A DNA stretch of 64,000 bases. Origin: Castanea sativa (lineage: Eukaryota > Streptophyta > Magnoliopsida > Fagales > Fagaceae). The notes beneath the pieces are model-generated. The model searched no databases and was not told where the DNA came from. It saw only the letters and a program-made list of their open reading frames with translations. Below are positions 1 to 10,656 of this stretch, piece after piece. The position numbers were made by a program, and so were the translations under genes. Location: positions 18,423,442-18,487,441 of the forward strand of contig NC_134023.1 of assembly GCF_040712315.1 (NCBI RefSeq). The letters are read 5' to 3'. Position 1 is the stretch's first letter. Each line of letters starts with the position of its first letter.

Positions 1-302
1 TGAGAATTATTGGGATGAGGTTAAATGTAAGTTGCAAAATAGGATGTCTACATTATTATTATAGATTCAAGTAGTAAGGTTTATTCAAAATTTAATGTTG
101 ATTGACTTCCTTGCTGCATGATCTACATTTTACGATAAAAGGGATTTATTGTGCTCTTTATACTTTCAAGAGAGAGCCGAGGAATAGTTAAAAGAAAATG
201 AAGAAATTTTTAATGACCTTTAAGTTCAATGACATTTTCTAATGTTCCCAGTAGAATCCCCCTGTTAAAATGTAAGTCGGGTTGAGTCCTCATTCTCCAC
301 TT

Positions 303-334
<32 letters not shown>

Positions 335-1715
335 TATGATGACTTGGATCCTGACTCAGATAGCCTTATATTGATTTCAACCTCACTGAGCATAAGGGGC
401 ATATTGCTTCTCAATATAAAAAACAAAATGAGAGCACGATTGAGCCCGCACTAAGAGTGAAGAAAACCTCAAGGCAAGTTGTCTTAAGCAACCAGTGAAC
501 AAACTAGAAAAGACACTATGCTGTCTAACACTCGAAAACCCCATACACAAAAAACCCAATGAACGGTGAACAATCCCGATCCTCCAACACAATATTCCCC
601 AAAGTTTTGTAGTGGCTTATCTATCACTGTGGCTTCCATTTTAAAGACGTATGAAATGATGAAAAACCACACTTGTTTGGAAAACTTGTTTGTTTGGGAT
701 GGACCCTCTGAGCACCATAGCAATTCAAGATGGGGAGTGAGCTAGCTTCCCCAATAATTGAGTCTCTTGGATAAACCGCAACTTGTATAATGTATAGCAA
801 AGTCAATACCTTGCAACAAATGGGCATGATTTCTATGTATCAATTTGTTTGTCGATGACAATATACCAAAAAGATTGATTTGATATTGTTACAATTTCAA
901 AAACTTTCTTACAAATCATTATTTCTAATTTTAACTGTAAAAACTAATTTACAGCAAAGTCATTGCTTGTGCACCAATGATCAATCTGAATTTAGACTTC
1001 ATTCACAGTTCAGTTCAAGCTACTGTCGAGCACTAGGCAAAGTTGACTTAGAACATAGCCTTTCCATGTTTGAGATTAGACTTTTTATTGACTTATATTA
1101 CCATACGAAATATCTTGCTTATAAGTTATTTCCTCAACTTGAAAAGTGTTGGTTTTTGTCCAATTCCTCAGTCACTAGAAGTATGATGTTTCTTGCTCTG
1201 ATTGGTGCTTTTTAAGAACCTAACAATTGAGGGGAACCACCCATGACTCATCGCCACTATCAAATTCCAACCTCCCCATTGGCAACAGAACTAGCAAAGT
1301 GATAGTATTATCATGGAATTCGATGACCTTTTTAGAGTGTTTGATCGAAAAATTATAAGGATTTAGCAGCAGTGTGTCAACGTACTTCGATTTTAATTCT
1401 CCCATATGTTGTAAATATTGAAGACTAGACGAAGTGTTGCGTATCTACGTAAATAGACTAATTGACAGTTGTCGGCTGTCTTATACGGTTGATGCTAATT
1501 GGTCCATTCCTCTCCCTTCTTCCTTGATATACATCATGAATAACGTGTTTTATTTTATTTTACTTTTTTCTTTTCTTTTCTTGGGGTTTAAGAACACTAA
1601 AGTGGTGGTAGTTGATTATGATTAGAAAAATTGAAAGCCTAACATTCTCTATTCCTTCATACAAAAGTTACCAAAGAGGCTGTAGAGCCAACTTAACATT
1701 TTAAAACTTTTTAAT
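1..1715. other. 5' edge, no recognised gene
   Basis: Stop codons break every frame and the longest open stretch is about 110 codons without any recognisable domain. A GA microsatellite lies inside. The segment around 383-827 read on the minus strand gives several overlapping short frames, which resembles decayed LTR or repeat DNA rather than a gene, but I could not assign it to a family. Confidence 0.5.
308..334. repeat. (GA)n microsatellite
   Basis: An uninterrupted run of about 13 GA dinucleotides. A plain simple sequence repeat with no adjoining gene that I can recognise. Confidence 0.9.
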
Positions 1716-2140
1716 GGTCAAAATACATTGTAGGTCTTTAAATTTTAGTCTCCCCATAAAACTTTAAGTGATTGTCATATAAGGGCTCATAACGAACACT
1801 TAAAATTTTAGTGTCTAAAATTGTCTATGGCGTAAAATTTTATGTTTGAAGAGTATATTAAGCCTTTTAACAATGAACAAAAGCAATTTACCACTTACGT
1901 TTTAAAGGCTAAAATACATTTTTAGTCTCTAAACTTTAGTCTGTGAACAATTTTAGTCTTTGAAAATGTAAAATTATGGTTTTTAGTTCCTACAACACTT
2001 AAAATGATCGTTTTTAGTTTTAATGTGTCTAATAGAGTGAAGACGTGTCAATTTGTCAATTTTTAGTTTAGTCATGCCATATAAGGGGGACTAAAATCGC
2101 TTGTGGCCTAAACTTTAAAAATGAAGAGTATATGTTATGA
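1716..2140. repeat. Degenerate interspersed repeat, MITE-like ends
   Basis: The stretch carries two direct copies of a motif of the form AAAATACATT followed by AGTCTYTAAA (near 1721 and 1911), and a further AAGAGTATAT motif repeats near 1847 and 2122. Such AAAATACATTTTTAGTC ends are common in plant MITEs related to Mutator-like elements. I cannot find a clean inverted terminal repeat or a target duplication, so this is probably an old and rearranged copy. Confidence 0.3.
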
Positions 2141-2162
2141 ACAAAGATACAAATAATGGACA

Positions 2163-2562
2163 TTAGAAGGCAATTTGATATATATTATGAAGTATGGTAT
2201 TTTACAACAAAGTGAAACAGGGAATTACAGAGAGAGATATATATATAGACAAAGAGATAACACTCTTTTGTAAATGTGTACTTTTAACATGCACATAAGT
2301 GAAAGAATAAGCAGAAACCAGCTGAGCTCAAATTCTACCAACACCCAAAAGCTACAAGCTGGTCCCCCAAAACCTTTCACATGTGAATAACCAAAAAAAA
2401 AAAAAAGAGGATGAAACTGTCACTGTAAACAGAGGAGGAGATTCCGGGGACATATCTGCAAAGCATCCCTCTGGTAAATCTCTCCTACAATTTACTAATA
2501 ATCTACAAACATGGATGAAAAATCATCCATGAGCATCGCAGAGAAATTCAGATAGCCTAACA
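2163..2562 (-). other. NCED 3' untranslated and downstream region
   Basis: This lies directly after the stop codon of the NCED gene and reads as non-coding in all frames. It should contain the 3' UTR and polyadenylation site. No canonical AATAAA is obvious on the minus strand close to the stop, so the end of the transcript cannot be placed from sequence alone. Confidence 0.4.
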
Positions 2563-4404
2563 TTAGGCCTGTTTCTCTAAATCCTTTGAGTTTATGAAGG
2601 TTCCATGGAAACCGTAGGGAACTCTGGATGGAAGCTCAACACTGGCTTCTAGCTTCAAATTCTTAGCATTAACAATTTGAAGCTCTGATTTCCACTCCTT
2701 TTCGTCATGCACGAAAGCTAGAATATAGCCATTATCTTCATTCTCTGAATTGGGGTCATTGGGAAGAAACAAAGGCTCACCACCAAACCTCTGGTCTCCA
2801 TATATGTACTTCTTCACTTCACCAGTGAAAAGGTCTACTTTGGCAAAACCTGAAACTTTAGGCCATGGCTCAGCAAGTGCTAAATATGCAAACTGGGATT
2901 TCCTTCCAAGCCTGTTCCGGTTCACCATACCGGCCTCTAAGTTCACATGCTCGGCCTCCGGTATGATGGGGCGGCGCGTGGACTTGCCAGTCTTCAAATT
3001 GAGCCTAATTTCAGACAAAACACTCTTCAAACTCTCTTCACATTCATTGAAAATGGAGTCAGCTGGAGTCATGCAAGACCCAACTACAACAACCTCATTA
3101 GTCTCAGGCTCTTCCCAAGCATTCCAAAGATGGAAACAAAAGCAATCAGGAGCTTCAATCCATTTAATCTCCGAAGCATCAGTGGCATTCTTGTCCAAAA
3201 CCCCGAACCTCGCAATCTTGTTCTTATCATACATAACCGGAGAGCCACCTTTAAACATTTCGGGGAGATTGAATACAACTTGCTGATCAGGAATCACCAC
3301 AAGCCTCTCGGTGATTGCAAAATCATGCATCATAGTAGGCTGAGCTAAAGGGATTTCAACATCTCGTGATTTTGTCCCATCTGGTTTGAAGTGGAAGTAT
3401 TTAAGGTAAGGCTTTTGGACAACATTGTAGCTTAGAGCAAAGAGGTTTCCAGAGACAGGGTCGAGTTTTGGGTGAGCAATCATTGCTGAGTCAAGCTGAC
3501 CATTGAAATCATAACGCCCAACAGTTTTAAGGTCACCAGAGGGAGAGATTCGAACTTGGTATGGTAAATCATCTTCAGACATAGCCAAAAGTCGGCCATT
3601 GAAATAAACAAGGCCAGCGTTAGCCACTCCAATCCCATGGCTTTGATCAACAAGTCCAAATAGTCCACGAGCGTAGAAAAGGAGTAGCCTAGCTATGCCA
3701 GAATGACCATGAAGCTCACCTATGGCTTTTGGGAAAACAGGACGACCAAGAGCTTGTTCTTGAACGAACCGTTGTGTTTCAGTGAACCTGCAAGCATAGC
3801 TGGCTGAGCCATCTTTGAATTGAACTACATGAACCATTCCATCTCCATCGAACAAGTGGTGTCCAGCAACAGGTTCGTGAAGTGGGTTCGCGCCGTTTCG
3901 AACATAGACACCTTGTACACAGTCTGGTATTTTGCCTGAGACTGTGAGAGAGTGCTGGACTGGTTGCTCTGGTACTGGAGCAAAATTGCCTGCAATTTGG
4001 ACTCTTGGGTCTGCAGTTTTGGGAAGTGGGTGTTGACGCTCACTTGAGACTAAGGCAGATTCCACAGCATCCAAGGCCATGGCTGCAGCTCTTTGTAAGA
4101 GATTCCATTGTTGGGGTTCACATTTTTCAGCTGTTGAAGAAGTTAAAGGAAAAGAAGGAGAAGGCAAGGTCTTGGGTTTGTTGTCTTTTGGGTGTGTGGT
4201 GGGAGTTACAATACTATTTGACTGTCTAGGGGATTGTAGTGTTTGAAGAGAGCAAGTTGTGTGAATGGGCTTTTTGGTGGTGGGCCTGTTCTTCAAGGAG
4301 ATGGTGCTTGAAAAAGAGCCCATCCTTGAAGAAGAAGAAGAAGAAGATAATAATCTAGGCTTAACCCATGTGCTAGAAGATGTTCCTGCTGGAGATGAAG
4401 CCAT
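2563..4404 (-). CDS. NCED: 9-cis-epoxycarotenoid dioxygenase, chloroplast precursor
   Basis: A single uninterrupted frame of 613 codons encodes a carotenoid cleavage dioxygenase of the NCED type. These enzymes cleave 9-cis-violaxanthin or 9'-cis-neoxanthin to xanthoxin in plastids, the committed step of abscisic acid synthesis. Residues 1-90 are Ser/Thr-rich and basic, as expected of a transit peptide. Residues 100-116 form the amphipathic helix ([16 protein letters not shown]) linked to thylakoid attachment in this family. The RPE65-type beta-propeller domain runs from about 135 to 605. The four iron-binding histidines are H311 (MIAHPKLDP), H360 (MMHDFA), H425 (CFHLWNAW) and H600 (YGFHGTF), with spacing close to that of maize VP14. 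I chose this ATG because the frame stays open for 98 more codons upstream but its only earlier ATG lies beyond the predicted TATA box. Lack of introns is normal for NCEDs. Length is typical. It resembles the stress-induced NCED3/NCED1 group, though I cannot assign the exact orthologue. Confidence 0.96.
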   Translation of the reverse strand: MASSPAGTSSSTWVKPRLLSSSSSSSRMGSFSSTISLKNRPTTKKPIHTTCSLQTLQSPRQSNSIVTPTTHPKDNKPKTLPSPSFPLTSSTAEKCEPQQWNLLQRAAAMALDAVESALVSSERQHPLPKTADPRVQIAGNFAPVPEQPVQHSLTVSGKIPDCVQGVYVRNGANPLHEPVAGHHLFDGDGMVHVVQFKDGSASYACRFTETQRFVQEQALGRPVFPKAIGELHGHSGIARLLLFYARGLFGLVDQSHGIGVANAGLVYFNGRLLAMSEDDLPYQVRISPSGDLKTVGRYDFNGQLDSAMIAHPKLDPVSGNLFALSYNVVQKPYLKYFHFKPDGTKSRDVEIPLAQPTMMHDFAITERLVVIPDQQVVFNLPEMFKGGSPVMYDKNKIARFGVLDKNATDASEIKWIEAPDCFCFHLWNAWEEPETNEVVVVGSCMTPADSIFNECEESLKSVLSEIRLNLKTGKSTRRPIIPEAEHVNLEAGMVNRNRLGRKSQFAYLALAEPWPKVSGFAKVDLFTGEVKKYIYGDQRFGGEPLFLPNDPNSENEDNGYILAFVHDEKEWKSELQIVNAKNLKLEASVELPSRVPYGFHGTFINSKDLEKQA

Positions 4405-4610
4405 GGTTGTTTTATTTTGGAATAGTGGAAATGGTACTTGGAATGGTTTATAAATGAGAGAGATAAGCAATTGAGATTGTATGAGTTTTGAGTGTTTTAT
4501 TGGGATGTGAGAGTTGGTTGTTTGCTTTTGGTTTGGTTTTGTATGAAGGAATAAAGAGTGTGAGATTGACAATGAATTGAGAGAGAGAAAGAGAAAGATG
4601 TGTGTGATTT
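4405..4610 (-). other. NCED 5' untranslated leader
   Basis: Predicted leader between the probable transcription start (about 30 bp downstream of the TATA box) and the ATG. On the minus strand it is CT-rich and contains no ATG in any frame, so initiation at 4404 needs no reinitiation. The transcription start itself is inferred from TATA spacing only. Confidence 0.6.
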
Positions 4611-4638
4611 GAGGAGAGAGGTGAAGGAAATGTAGAGG

Positions 4639-4647
4639 TTTATATAG
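4639..4647 (-). promoter_or_regulatory. TATA box of NCED
   Basis: On the minus strand the sequence reads CTATATAAA, a near-perfect plant TATA box, about 235 bp before the NCED start codon. The region between is CT-rich leader. No other gene lies nearby that it could serve. Confidence 0.75.
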
Positions 4648-4695
4648 GAGGAGAAGGGAGTTGTGGAGGTCCACTTTGGACACATAAAGGAAGAC

Positions 4696-4701
4696 CACGT
4701 G
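4696..4701 (-). promoter_or_regulatory. Proximal G-box/ABRE of NCED
   Basis: A palindromic CACGTG, in the minus-strand context AACACGTGGTC, lies about 50 bp upstream of the TATA box. ACGTG cores of this kind bind bZIP factors of the ABF/AREB group and bHLH factors. Position and core support a regulatory role, and binding itself is inferred. Confidence 0.6.
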
Positions 4702-5174
4702 TTAGACATATAAATGGGGGACTCGAAGGAATTTGCAAATAAGTGATGAAGACAAGGTGGGGGGAGCATCGTGGGGTATAGTTGCTTATTTATATGACAC
4801 GACCTCTTGCTTTTAAACTCTCTCTCTCTCCCTACTATATAACCAGATTAGTTTGTGTATTGTGTGTGTGTTTCAATGTTATAATATAATAATACTAATA
4901 ATAATACATCATTATATTATATTTGAGAAAGTTCCTTAAATTTAGAACAATAACACATGATATTGCTGACAAAACAATACGATGTTTGAATTTGCAAAAA
5001 GCAAAGGAAAAGTGAGAAGTGCTTTAAGTATAGGGTAAATTTGTTGCACCCAAATTGTTTTTCACACCCTTTTAAAAGTTACAATTTCAATCAAGTGCTT
5101 GTAAAATAGCTTGTGTAATAAATGTTACTTTTTTTAATTTCCGGATCGATAAGTAAGAGAATCAAAATAAGAGA

Positions 5175-5213
5175 GGGAGGGGGGGCGGCGGTGGGGGGTG
5201 TTGGGTGGGGAGG
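5175..5213 (+). promoter_or_regulatory. G-rich tract, possible G-quadruplex
   Basis: The plus strand has at least five runs of three or more G within 40 bases, separated by one to four bases. It is by far the most GC-rich spot of an AT-rich window. It sits about 530 bp upstream of the NCED TATA box, with the G strand opposite the NCED sense strand. A regulatory role is only a possibility. Confidence 0.5.
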
Positions 5214-5278
5214 ATTGTTGGTCCCTTCTACACGTCTAACCCCGCGTTTACTCCTCAATATAAGAGTCACCCACTGAA

Positions 5279-5284
5279 CACGTG
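5279..5284 (-). promoter_or_regulatory. Distal G-box/ABRE of NCED
   Basis: A second CACGTG (AACACGTGGAC on the plus strand) lies about 630 bp upstream of the NCED TATA box. It shares the ACACGTGG core with the proximal box. Paired ABREs are typical of ABA-responsive promoters; function here is inferred. Confidence 0.5.
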
Positions 5285-5674
5285 GACTCTTCTCTTTGTA
5301 TCTCTCAACTAAGAAAATCTAAGTCACATCAATTACCCCACACGCTTGCCTCGCCCAAGTTTATATCTCATTTTATGCATCAATAAATTAAAGATTAAAT
5401 AAATGTAGCAACATAATAATTTTCACCATTGTTTTTTTTTTTCTTTAGTAATTGTTAGAATAACTTGTCGTGAATAATGCGTAGTAAAATTTCAATAATA
5501 AATCTATATGATAAGGATGCTATTCAAATTTTTATAACTTGATGGTTGACACCTTAACAAATTAAGAAAAAAAACTGTGTTACTAATATTGCTTATTAAA
5601 ACTCTAGAGTAAAAGCCAAACTACTTCTCTCCGGTTAAAACACTTGTACTCTTTTCTTTAATGAACATGAAAAT

Positions 5675-6019
5675 TGTCGGACCATGAGTTGTGCTATTTA
5701 CCTCAAAATCAAGAATCGGGAACTAATCCGGTCCAATTTTTAAAACAATTATCACACCACGCAGACTTGTCTTTAGAGTGGTAATAGGGAATCAAATTGT
5801 GGTCCCCCAACAATCTCTCCCTTACAATGATACTCCCATACCTCGAACTCATGACTATGGCTTTAATACCATTTGTCAGACTGTGAGTTATGGCATTCTA
5901 CCTCAAAACCAACTGGTGATTAGGAAGACATACTCAAATTTTTTATAGCTTTCAACATTACATCACACGAGCCTGTTTTTTGAGTAATTATAGGGTGTCA
6001 AATCATGGTCCTTCCAACA
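5675..6019 (-). mobile_element. Minute two-LTR retroelement (SMART/TRIM-like)
   Basis: Two direct repeats of 138 bp (5675-5812) and 146 bp (5874-6019) flank only 61 bp. Both repeats begin TGTCNGAC and end CCAACA on the plus strand, giving TG...CA ends. In minus orientation the 61-bp interior starts two bases after the LTR with TGGTATTAAAGCC, which matches the usual initiator-Met tRNA primer site at 11 of 13 bases. It ends with a purine run (AAGGGAGAGA) directly before the next LTR, as a polypurine tract should. Nothing codes for protein. The two LTRs have drifted apart considerably, so the insertion is old. Flanks AAAAT and AAAAA(A)T could be a blurred 5-bp target duplication. An accidental duplication is the alternative, but the correctly placed primer site and purine tract argue against it. 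Confidence 0.7.
5859..5871 (-). other. Primer binding site of minute LTR element
   Basis: Minus-strand TGGTATTAAAGCC, complementary to the 3' end of initiator methionine tRNA except at two positions. It lies two bases inside the LTR, at the usual spacing for reverse-transcription priming. Confidence 0.6.
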
Positions 6020-6522
6020 AAAAAATAATAAATTAAATAATAGATAAGAAACCCAAATTGTCATTGTGGTTGTCTAATTGAAAACATATAAATTTTGATG
6101 CACCAATGATACTAAAAAGACTGGGATTAAAAAAAAAAAAAAAAAACCGAGATAGTGGCAAACCGTACGTGCATGGCTTGGTAAAACAAAAAGCAGGTCA
6201 TATGACCACGCCACAGTATTATTATAATTTCAAAACATTTTGAGTTTTTATTCCTTTAAAGGTTAATTATTTTCTTATTATGATATCCGAGGGTTTTATA
6301 ATGTAAGAGATGTTTAGAAACAATTTATCAAGAAGAAGGGCCTCTTTACTAATTATAGTAAAAGAAAATGCACCAGAATTAGTGAATTATATGTATTGAA
6401 ACGAGCTTAATATGATTAGAGTTTCAATTTTTAATTAATATGATATATCATAATATAAGTAAAATTTCATCATTCTCAACAAACAAAAAAAAAAAGGTAT
6501 AACTCACTTGTTGATTTTTTTA

Positions 6523-7905
6523 AGGCCCTGTATAGGCTCAATTGATACATGTCACTAGACATGGCAACGGCGGGTCGGGTCAATTGGGTTGTGGGTTAAA
6601 AGTGGGTCATTTTAAGCATTAAAAATGGGTTCAGATCAATCAAGTAGCGGGTTGGGTCAAGTTGACCTGTATTTTTCACATGATTTTTTTTATAAAGAAA
6701 AAATTATGAATTTGCTATTTGGAAAGTCATTCAACAAATTACTTGATGTAGAATGCATTAATTTGAATTTACCACTTATATAAAAAATGAACACAGTTAA
6801 ACTTATTAATACTTATTCAATAATTTTAAAATTAGACAAATCCTAACATTGCTATCTAAAACAAAATAACACAAAAATAAATAAAACAAATTTCTACACA
6901 ATATCAACATCTCAAAATATAAAACAAAATTACAAATGACTTATTGGATGAATTATTCATTTGACAAAGAATAAAAACATATAAGAAATTTACAATCTTG
7001 AAAATTAATTTTATAATCTATTATCAATTGTGGTTGAAATTCTATTTCAATTTGAGATATATATTAAAGTTTGATTGTTTACTTATTTATACATGGTCTC
7101 TTTTATGAATATTATATCATTGTTAAACAACACACACTCTAGGAAATATCATAATTTATTTTAAAAAGCCGTTTATTTTGGACATAAATTGTTAAAAAAA
7201 TAGGTCTAAGCATTCATAATTTATGCTAATTTGATACTTTGGCTTCACTATTTTCACACTTGTGAATGTTTCCCACACATGTCTACAATTTTAAATTTAT
7301 ATTTTTAACTCTACTATAACCAGATTATCTTAGCATATACTTTGCTATTTGATATCTAAAAATCTTTACTCATTAAAGAATGCTCAACCATTTATCTTTC
7401 AATTAATTTGTATGCAGCTATGTAAATGTCTCAATTGTTTCCTTAAAGCTCATAACAAACAATTAAACTAATATTGTCTTAATTTTATTTATTTTTTACC
7501 CAAAAAAAGTTTTAAAAAATGGTTCGGGTTGGGTCAGGTTGACCTACAAAAAACACGGGTTGGATCACAGGTCAACTCGTTTTTGCTTCAAGTCAAAATA
7601 TCAGATTCAAGTCAGGTATTTTTCGGATTGAGTCAGAAAATTCTGACCCGTTTTGTCATGTCTACATGTCACTTTAATTTAAAATGGTCGTTGTGGTGGC
7701 AGATTGGTGTAAATTAAGTAAATCGCTAATATAATTTCATATAAGCTGCAAAGGATCAAGACAAATAGACACACAACATCACTAGCTACCTTACCCCCAT
7801 TTGCCTTCGATAAGAGGAGAGACTAGAAAAGTAAAAGCAGAAGCGTTTTAATTTATGAAATACCTACAAATTATGAGCCCAAATACTTAAAAAATGATAT
7901 TGCAG
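6523..7905. repeat. Local duplication copy A (carries hAT insertion)
   Basis: The sequence starting GCTCAATTGATACAT and, after the inserted element, continuing through ATCACTAGCTACCTTACCCC to the motif AAATACCTACAAATTATGAG is repeated at 8103-8460. Copy A is interrupted by the hAT-type element 6556-7664; copy B lacks it. The duplication therefore predates the insertion, or copy B derives from an uninserted allele. Confidence 0.85.
6556..7664. mobile_element. Non-autonomous hAT element
   Basis: The ends are inverted: TAGACATG with CAA after one variable base, and the matching CATGTCTA at the right end. Perfect 8-bp direct repeats CATGTCAC flank it (6548-6555 and 7665-7672), the signature of hAT transposition. 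The subterminal parts are rich in GGGTCGGGT and GGGTTGGGTC motifs, as often in this group. The 1.1-kb interior is AT-rich and encodes no transposase. The homologous stretch at 8103-8460 shows the unoccupied site (CATATCAC at 8133-8140), confirming both boundaries. Confidence 0.88.
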
Positions 7906-8039
7906 ACAAGGACATTATGAGGTTATTGCTAATAAGTTTTAGCTCAATTGATACATCTTCCCCTTATAAGTTTTGGAGGAGGATGAGGTCATTGAGTACA
8001 TGTGTAACTTACCCCGCATAATATAAGTAAAACTTCCTT

Positions 8040-8103
8040 CTTGATATATTTTATATATATATATAAATATAAATATAAATATATATATGTGTGTGTGTGT
8101 ATA
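8040..8103. repeat. TA/TG-rich low-complexity tract
   Basis: An imperfect TATATA / AAATATA / TGTGTG run immediately before duplication copy B. Low-complexity DNA only. Confidence 0.7.
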
Positions 8104-8460
8104 ATAAGGGTCCTGCATAGACTCAATTGATACATATCACTTCAATTTAAAATAGTTGTTATGGTGGCAGAGTGGTGCAAATTAAGTAAATCACTAATAT
8201 ATTTCGTATAAGCTGCAAAGGAGCAAGGCATATCTTCCTAATTTGGTACTAGTTTGGATTAATATTGTATAGTACAAAAAGACGCACAACATCACTAGCT
8301 ACCTTACCCCCATTTGCCTACTACAAGAGAGTAAAACTTTTTGTTTTGGAGAAGAACAAGAGAGTAAAACAAAAAAGTGAAAACAAAAGTATTTTTATTT
8401 ATGAAATACCTACAAATTATGAGCCTGAATACTTTAAAAATGATATCACAAGCAATGACA
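8103..8460. repeat. Local duplication copy B (empty hAT site)
   Basis: Paralogue of the sequence flanking the hAT element at 6556-7664. It has about 55 bp extra (near 8231-8280) relative to copy A and retains the single-copy target CATATCAC where copy A has the insertion. A 71-codon open frame inside it looks fortuitous. Confidence 0.85.
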
Positions 8461-8599
8461 AACATGCAGCAAAATTATAGTTTTATACTCCAATCTTATT
8501 TTGTTTAAAAATTTATAGATATAATGTCAATAATACGGTCAATAAACTTTTCGTGGGTTCTAGGTTTTTTTCTTTCTTTTTGGTAGAAAGGGCAGTTTT

Positions 8600-8690
8600 T
8601 AATTAACTCAATTAGTAAAAAAATTTGTTGTCAAATAAGAAATGTGAGGTTTGAACCTTACCCTATACTGAAAAACAATTACTGTTTTGA
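8600..8690 (+). repeat. tRNA-like SINE fragment, doubtful
   Basis: TTAACTCAATTAGTAAA followed about 40 bases later by GAGGTTTGAACCTTACC resembles the A and B promoter boxes of tRNA-derived repeats. No clear 3' tail or target duplication is seen, so this may be a worn SINE or a chance match. Confidence 0.3.
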
Positions 8691-8782
8691 TCTATCGATA
8701 AACAGCAGTCATGGATTGAATTTCTAACGCATTCATATATTTTTTGTTTATAAGAAAAAAAAAATCAACTTTCACCATTACT

Positions 8783-9630
8783 TATTTGATTGGTTGACCA
8801 AAAATGTACCTGTTTATGGCATTTATTGATTGAGTGATTTATATGGACAAAATTTAGCTACAACTGTACTCAATATAATTTTTTATTGAATTTGAATTTT
8901 GACAAATTCACTATTGAATTACATTTTTTTTTATATCCTCTATGCTTACACAATTTCAAGAAAATTAAAGATCAATAGCTATGCCATCAATCAAATATTT
9001 AAATTTCAAATTTTTGTAGCCTAAAATTATGCATAAAAAATAAATTTATAGATCGAATGGTAAATTACATCCGATTGACATAAAACTTGACATGTTTGTT
9101 AAGAACATAAAGAACCTGTAATTCAACCGTTAGATTTAAAAAATATATAATCATGTTAATTTTTTTATTGGAAGTTGTAGTCTTAGACTACAATCAAGCT
9201 TATAGCCACACTTTGTCCTATTTATATTGAGTATTGTAATAATTTAGGTTTTTCTTCTCATAATTTGTTTAATTCAATTAAAATTAATAATACATTATAT
9301 ATAATTTAAAATGACTGTATTTTGACTTTTACTAATTATCTTTGAATAATAAGTTTTTTAGACATTATATTGGTTGAAGTATTGACGAGTTCAAAAACAA
9401 AAATTTTGTTTTTTGAGAAACAGTTAACAAGTTCAATTGAATATATTAATTAGTGAAATTTTCATTTAACGTTTTCTTTTATGAGTTTATGTTTTTAAAA
9501 GGGTTGACGTTGATTAAATTAATATTTTTAACAGACTTTACCATGCAACATTTTAGAACCAAAACGTTATTTATTTGAAGTAAAAATCTTTATTGTATAA
9601 AATAATATCAAGTCAATCCATTTAAAATTT
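8783..9630. repeat. Tandem duplication copy 1 (carries MITE)
   Basis: TTATTTGATTGGTTG, the TTTATGGCAT motif and the block TTCAATTAAAATTAATAATAC through AATAATATCAAGTCAAT occur here and again at 9661-10098 in the same order. Copy 1 is longer because the MITE at 8845-9218 has inserted in it. Confidence 0.8.
8845..9218. mobile_element. MITE with 9-bp target duplication
   Basis: The 374-bp element begins GGACAAAATTTAGCTA and ends with the imperfect inverse TAGCCACACTTTGTCC. It is flanked by GATTTATAT and TATTTATAT (8 of 9 identical), which fits a Mutator-type 9-bp duplication. The tandem paralogue has the single uninserted site TATTTATAT at 9718-9726. The interior is related to the interior of the element at 40903-41298, though the ends differ. 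No coding capacity. Confidence 0.75.
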
Positions 9631-9660
9631 TTAAATAGATTGACTTGATAGTTGATTTAT

Positions 9661-10098
9661 TTATTTGATTGGTTGGCCAAAAAAGTACTACTTGTTTATG
9701 GCATATATTGACTGACTTATTTATATAGAGTCTTAATATAGGTTTTATCTCTCATAATGTTTTTAATTCAATTAAAATTAATAATACGTAATATGTAATT
9801 TAAACTGATTATATTTGGACTTTTACTAATTATCTTTAAATAATAAGTTTCTTAGACATTATATTTGTTGAAGCATTGACTATTGACAAGTTCAGTTGAA
9901 TATATTAATTAGTGAAATAATTTTTTTTTCTTTAATGAGTTTATGTTTATAAAAAGGGTTGACATTGATTAAATTAATATTTTTTTATAGCTTTGATAAG
10001 GAAGCCACCATGCAACATTTTAGAATTAACATGTTATTTATTTAAAATAAAAAAAATTATTGTATTAAATAATATCAAGTCAATATATTTAAATTTGT
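9661..10098. repeat. Tandem duplication copy 2 (empty MITE site)
   Basis: Direct copy of 8783-9630 without the MITE. It keeps the intact target at 9718-9726. Both copies are non-coding and AT-rich. Confidence 0.8.
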
Positions 10099-10144
10099 TC
10101 TAATTATTTTTTGTATCTAATGAGAAAATTTTCTGATTTCGCCA

Positions 10145-10148
<4 letters not shown>

Positions 10149-10191
<43 letters not shown>
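10149..10191. repeat. (TA)n microsatellite
   Basis: About 21 uninterrupted TA dinucleotides. Confidence 0.95.
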
Positions 10192-10192
<1 letters not shown>

Positions 10193-10656
10193 CAAGGGAT
10201 AAATAAAATAATTTTGAATCAATATATATACTTTAAAAAATCAAAAAAGTTCTAGTACGCTAAAAAAAAAATTAAATATTGTTTTGAGAAACCCAAAGAT
10301 TCAACGGTGCTCATAATAATGATATTAAAATAAAATCTCTTTTTTCTAATCATTATTATAGTATAAAGAAATATAGTCTTAGAACCATTATTTATATTAT
10401 TTGATGTATAGTATGCTTGTGTTCCCAAAAACCAGTCGCCGCTGAAGGAATTTTTTCTAGGAGTTCAAATAAGAAGATGAAATAGGAGATGAATTTTTAA
10501 TGTGCATGGTTTTATTACAAATTTGTCTTTAATATTAAGAAGATAAAAAAGATAAACTATAAGTTCATTTGGTATATTGTTTCTTCATATAATGAATATA
10601 CTAATTATAATTGCTAAGAAAATCTCGAAAATAATCTATTATTTCTAAATACAATA

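Noticed and set aside
2750..3348. Open frames of 178 and 133 codons on the plus strand
   Set aside because: They are antisense shadows of the NCED coding sequence and match no family.
4405..4698. 98-codon in-frame extension of NCED to an earlier ATG
   Set aside because: The earlier ATG lies upstream of the TATA box, and the added sequence is low-complexity. The plastid precursor starts normally at 4404.
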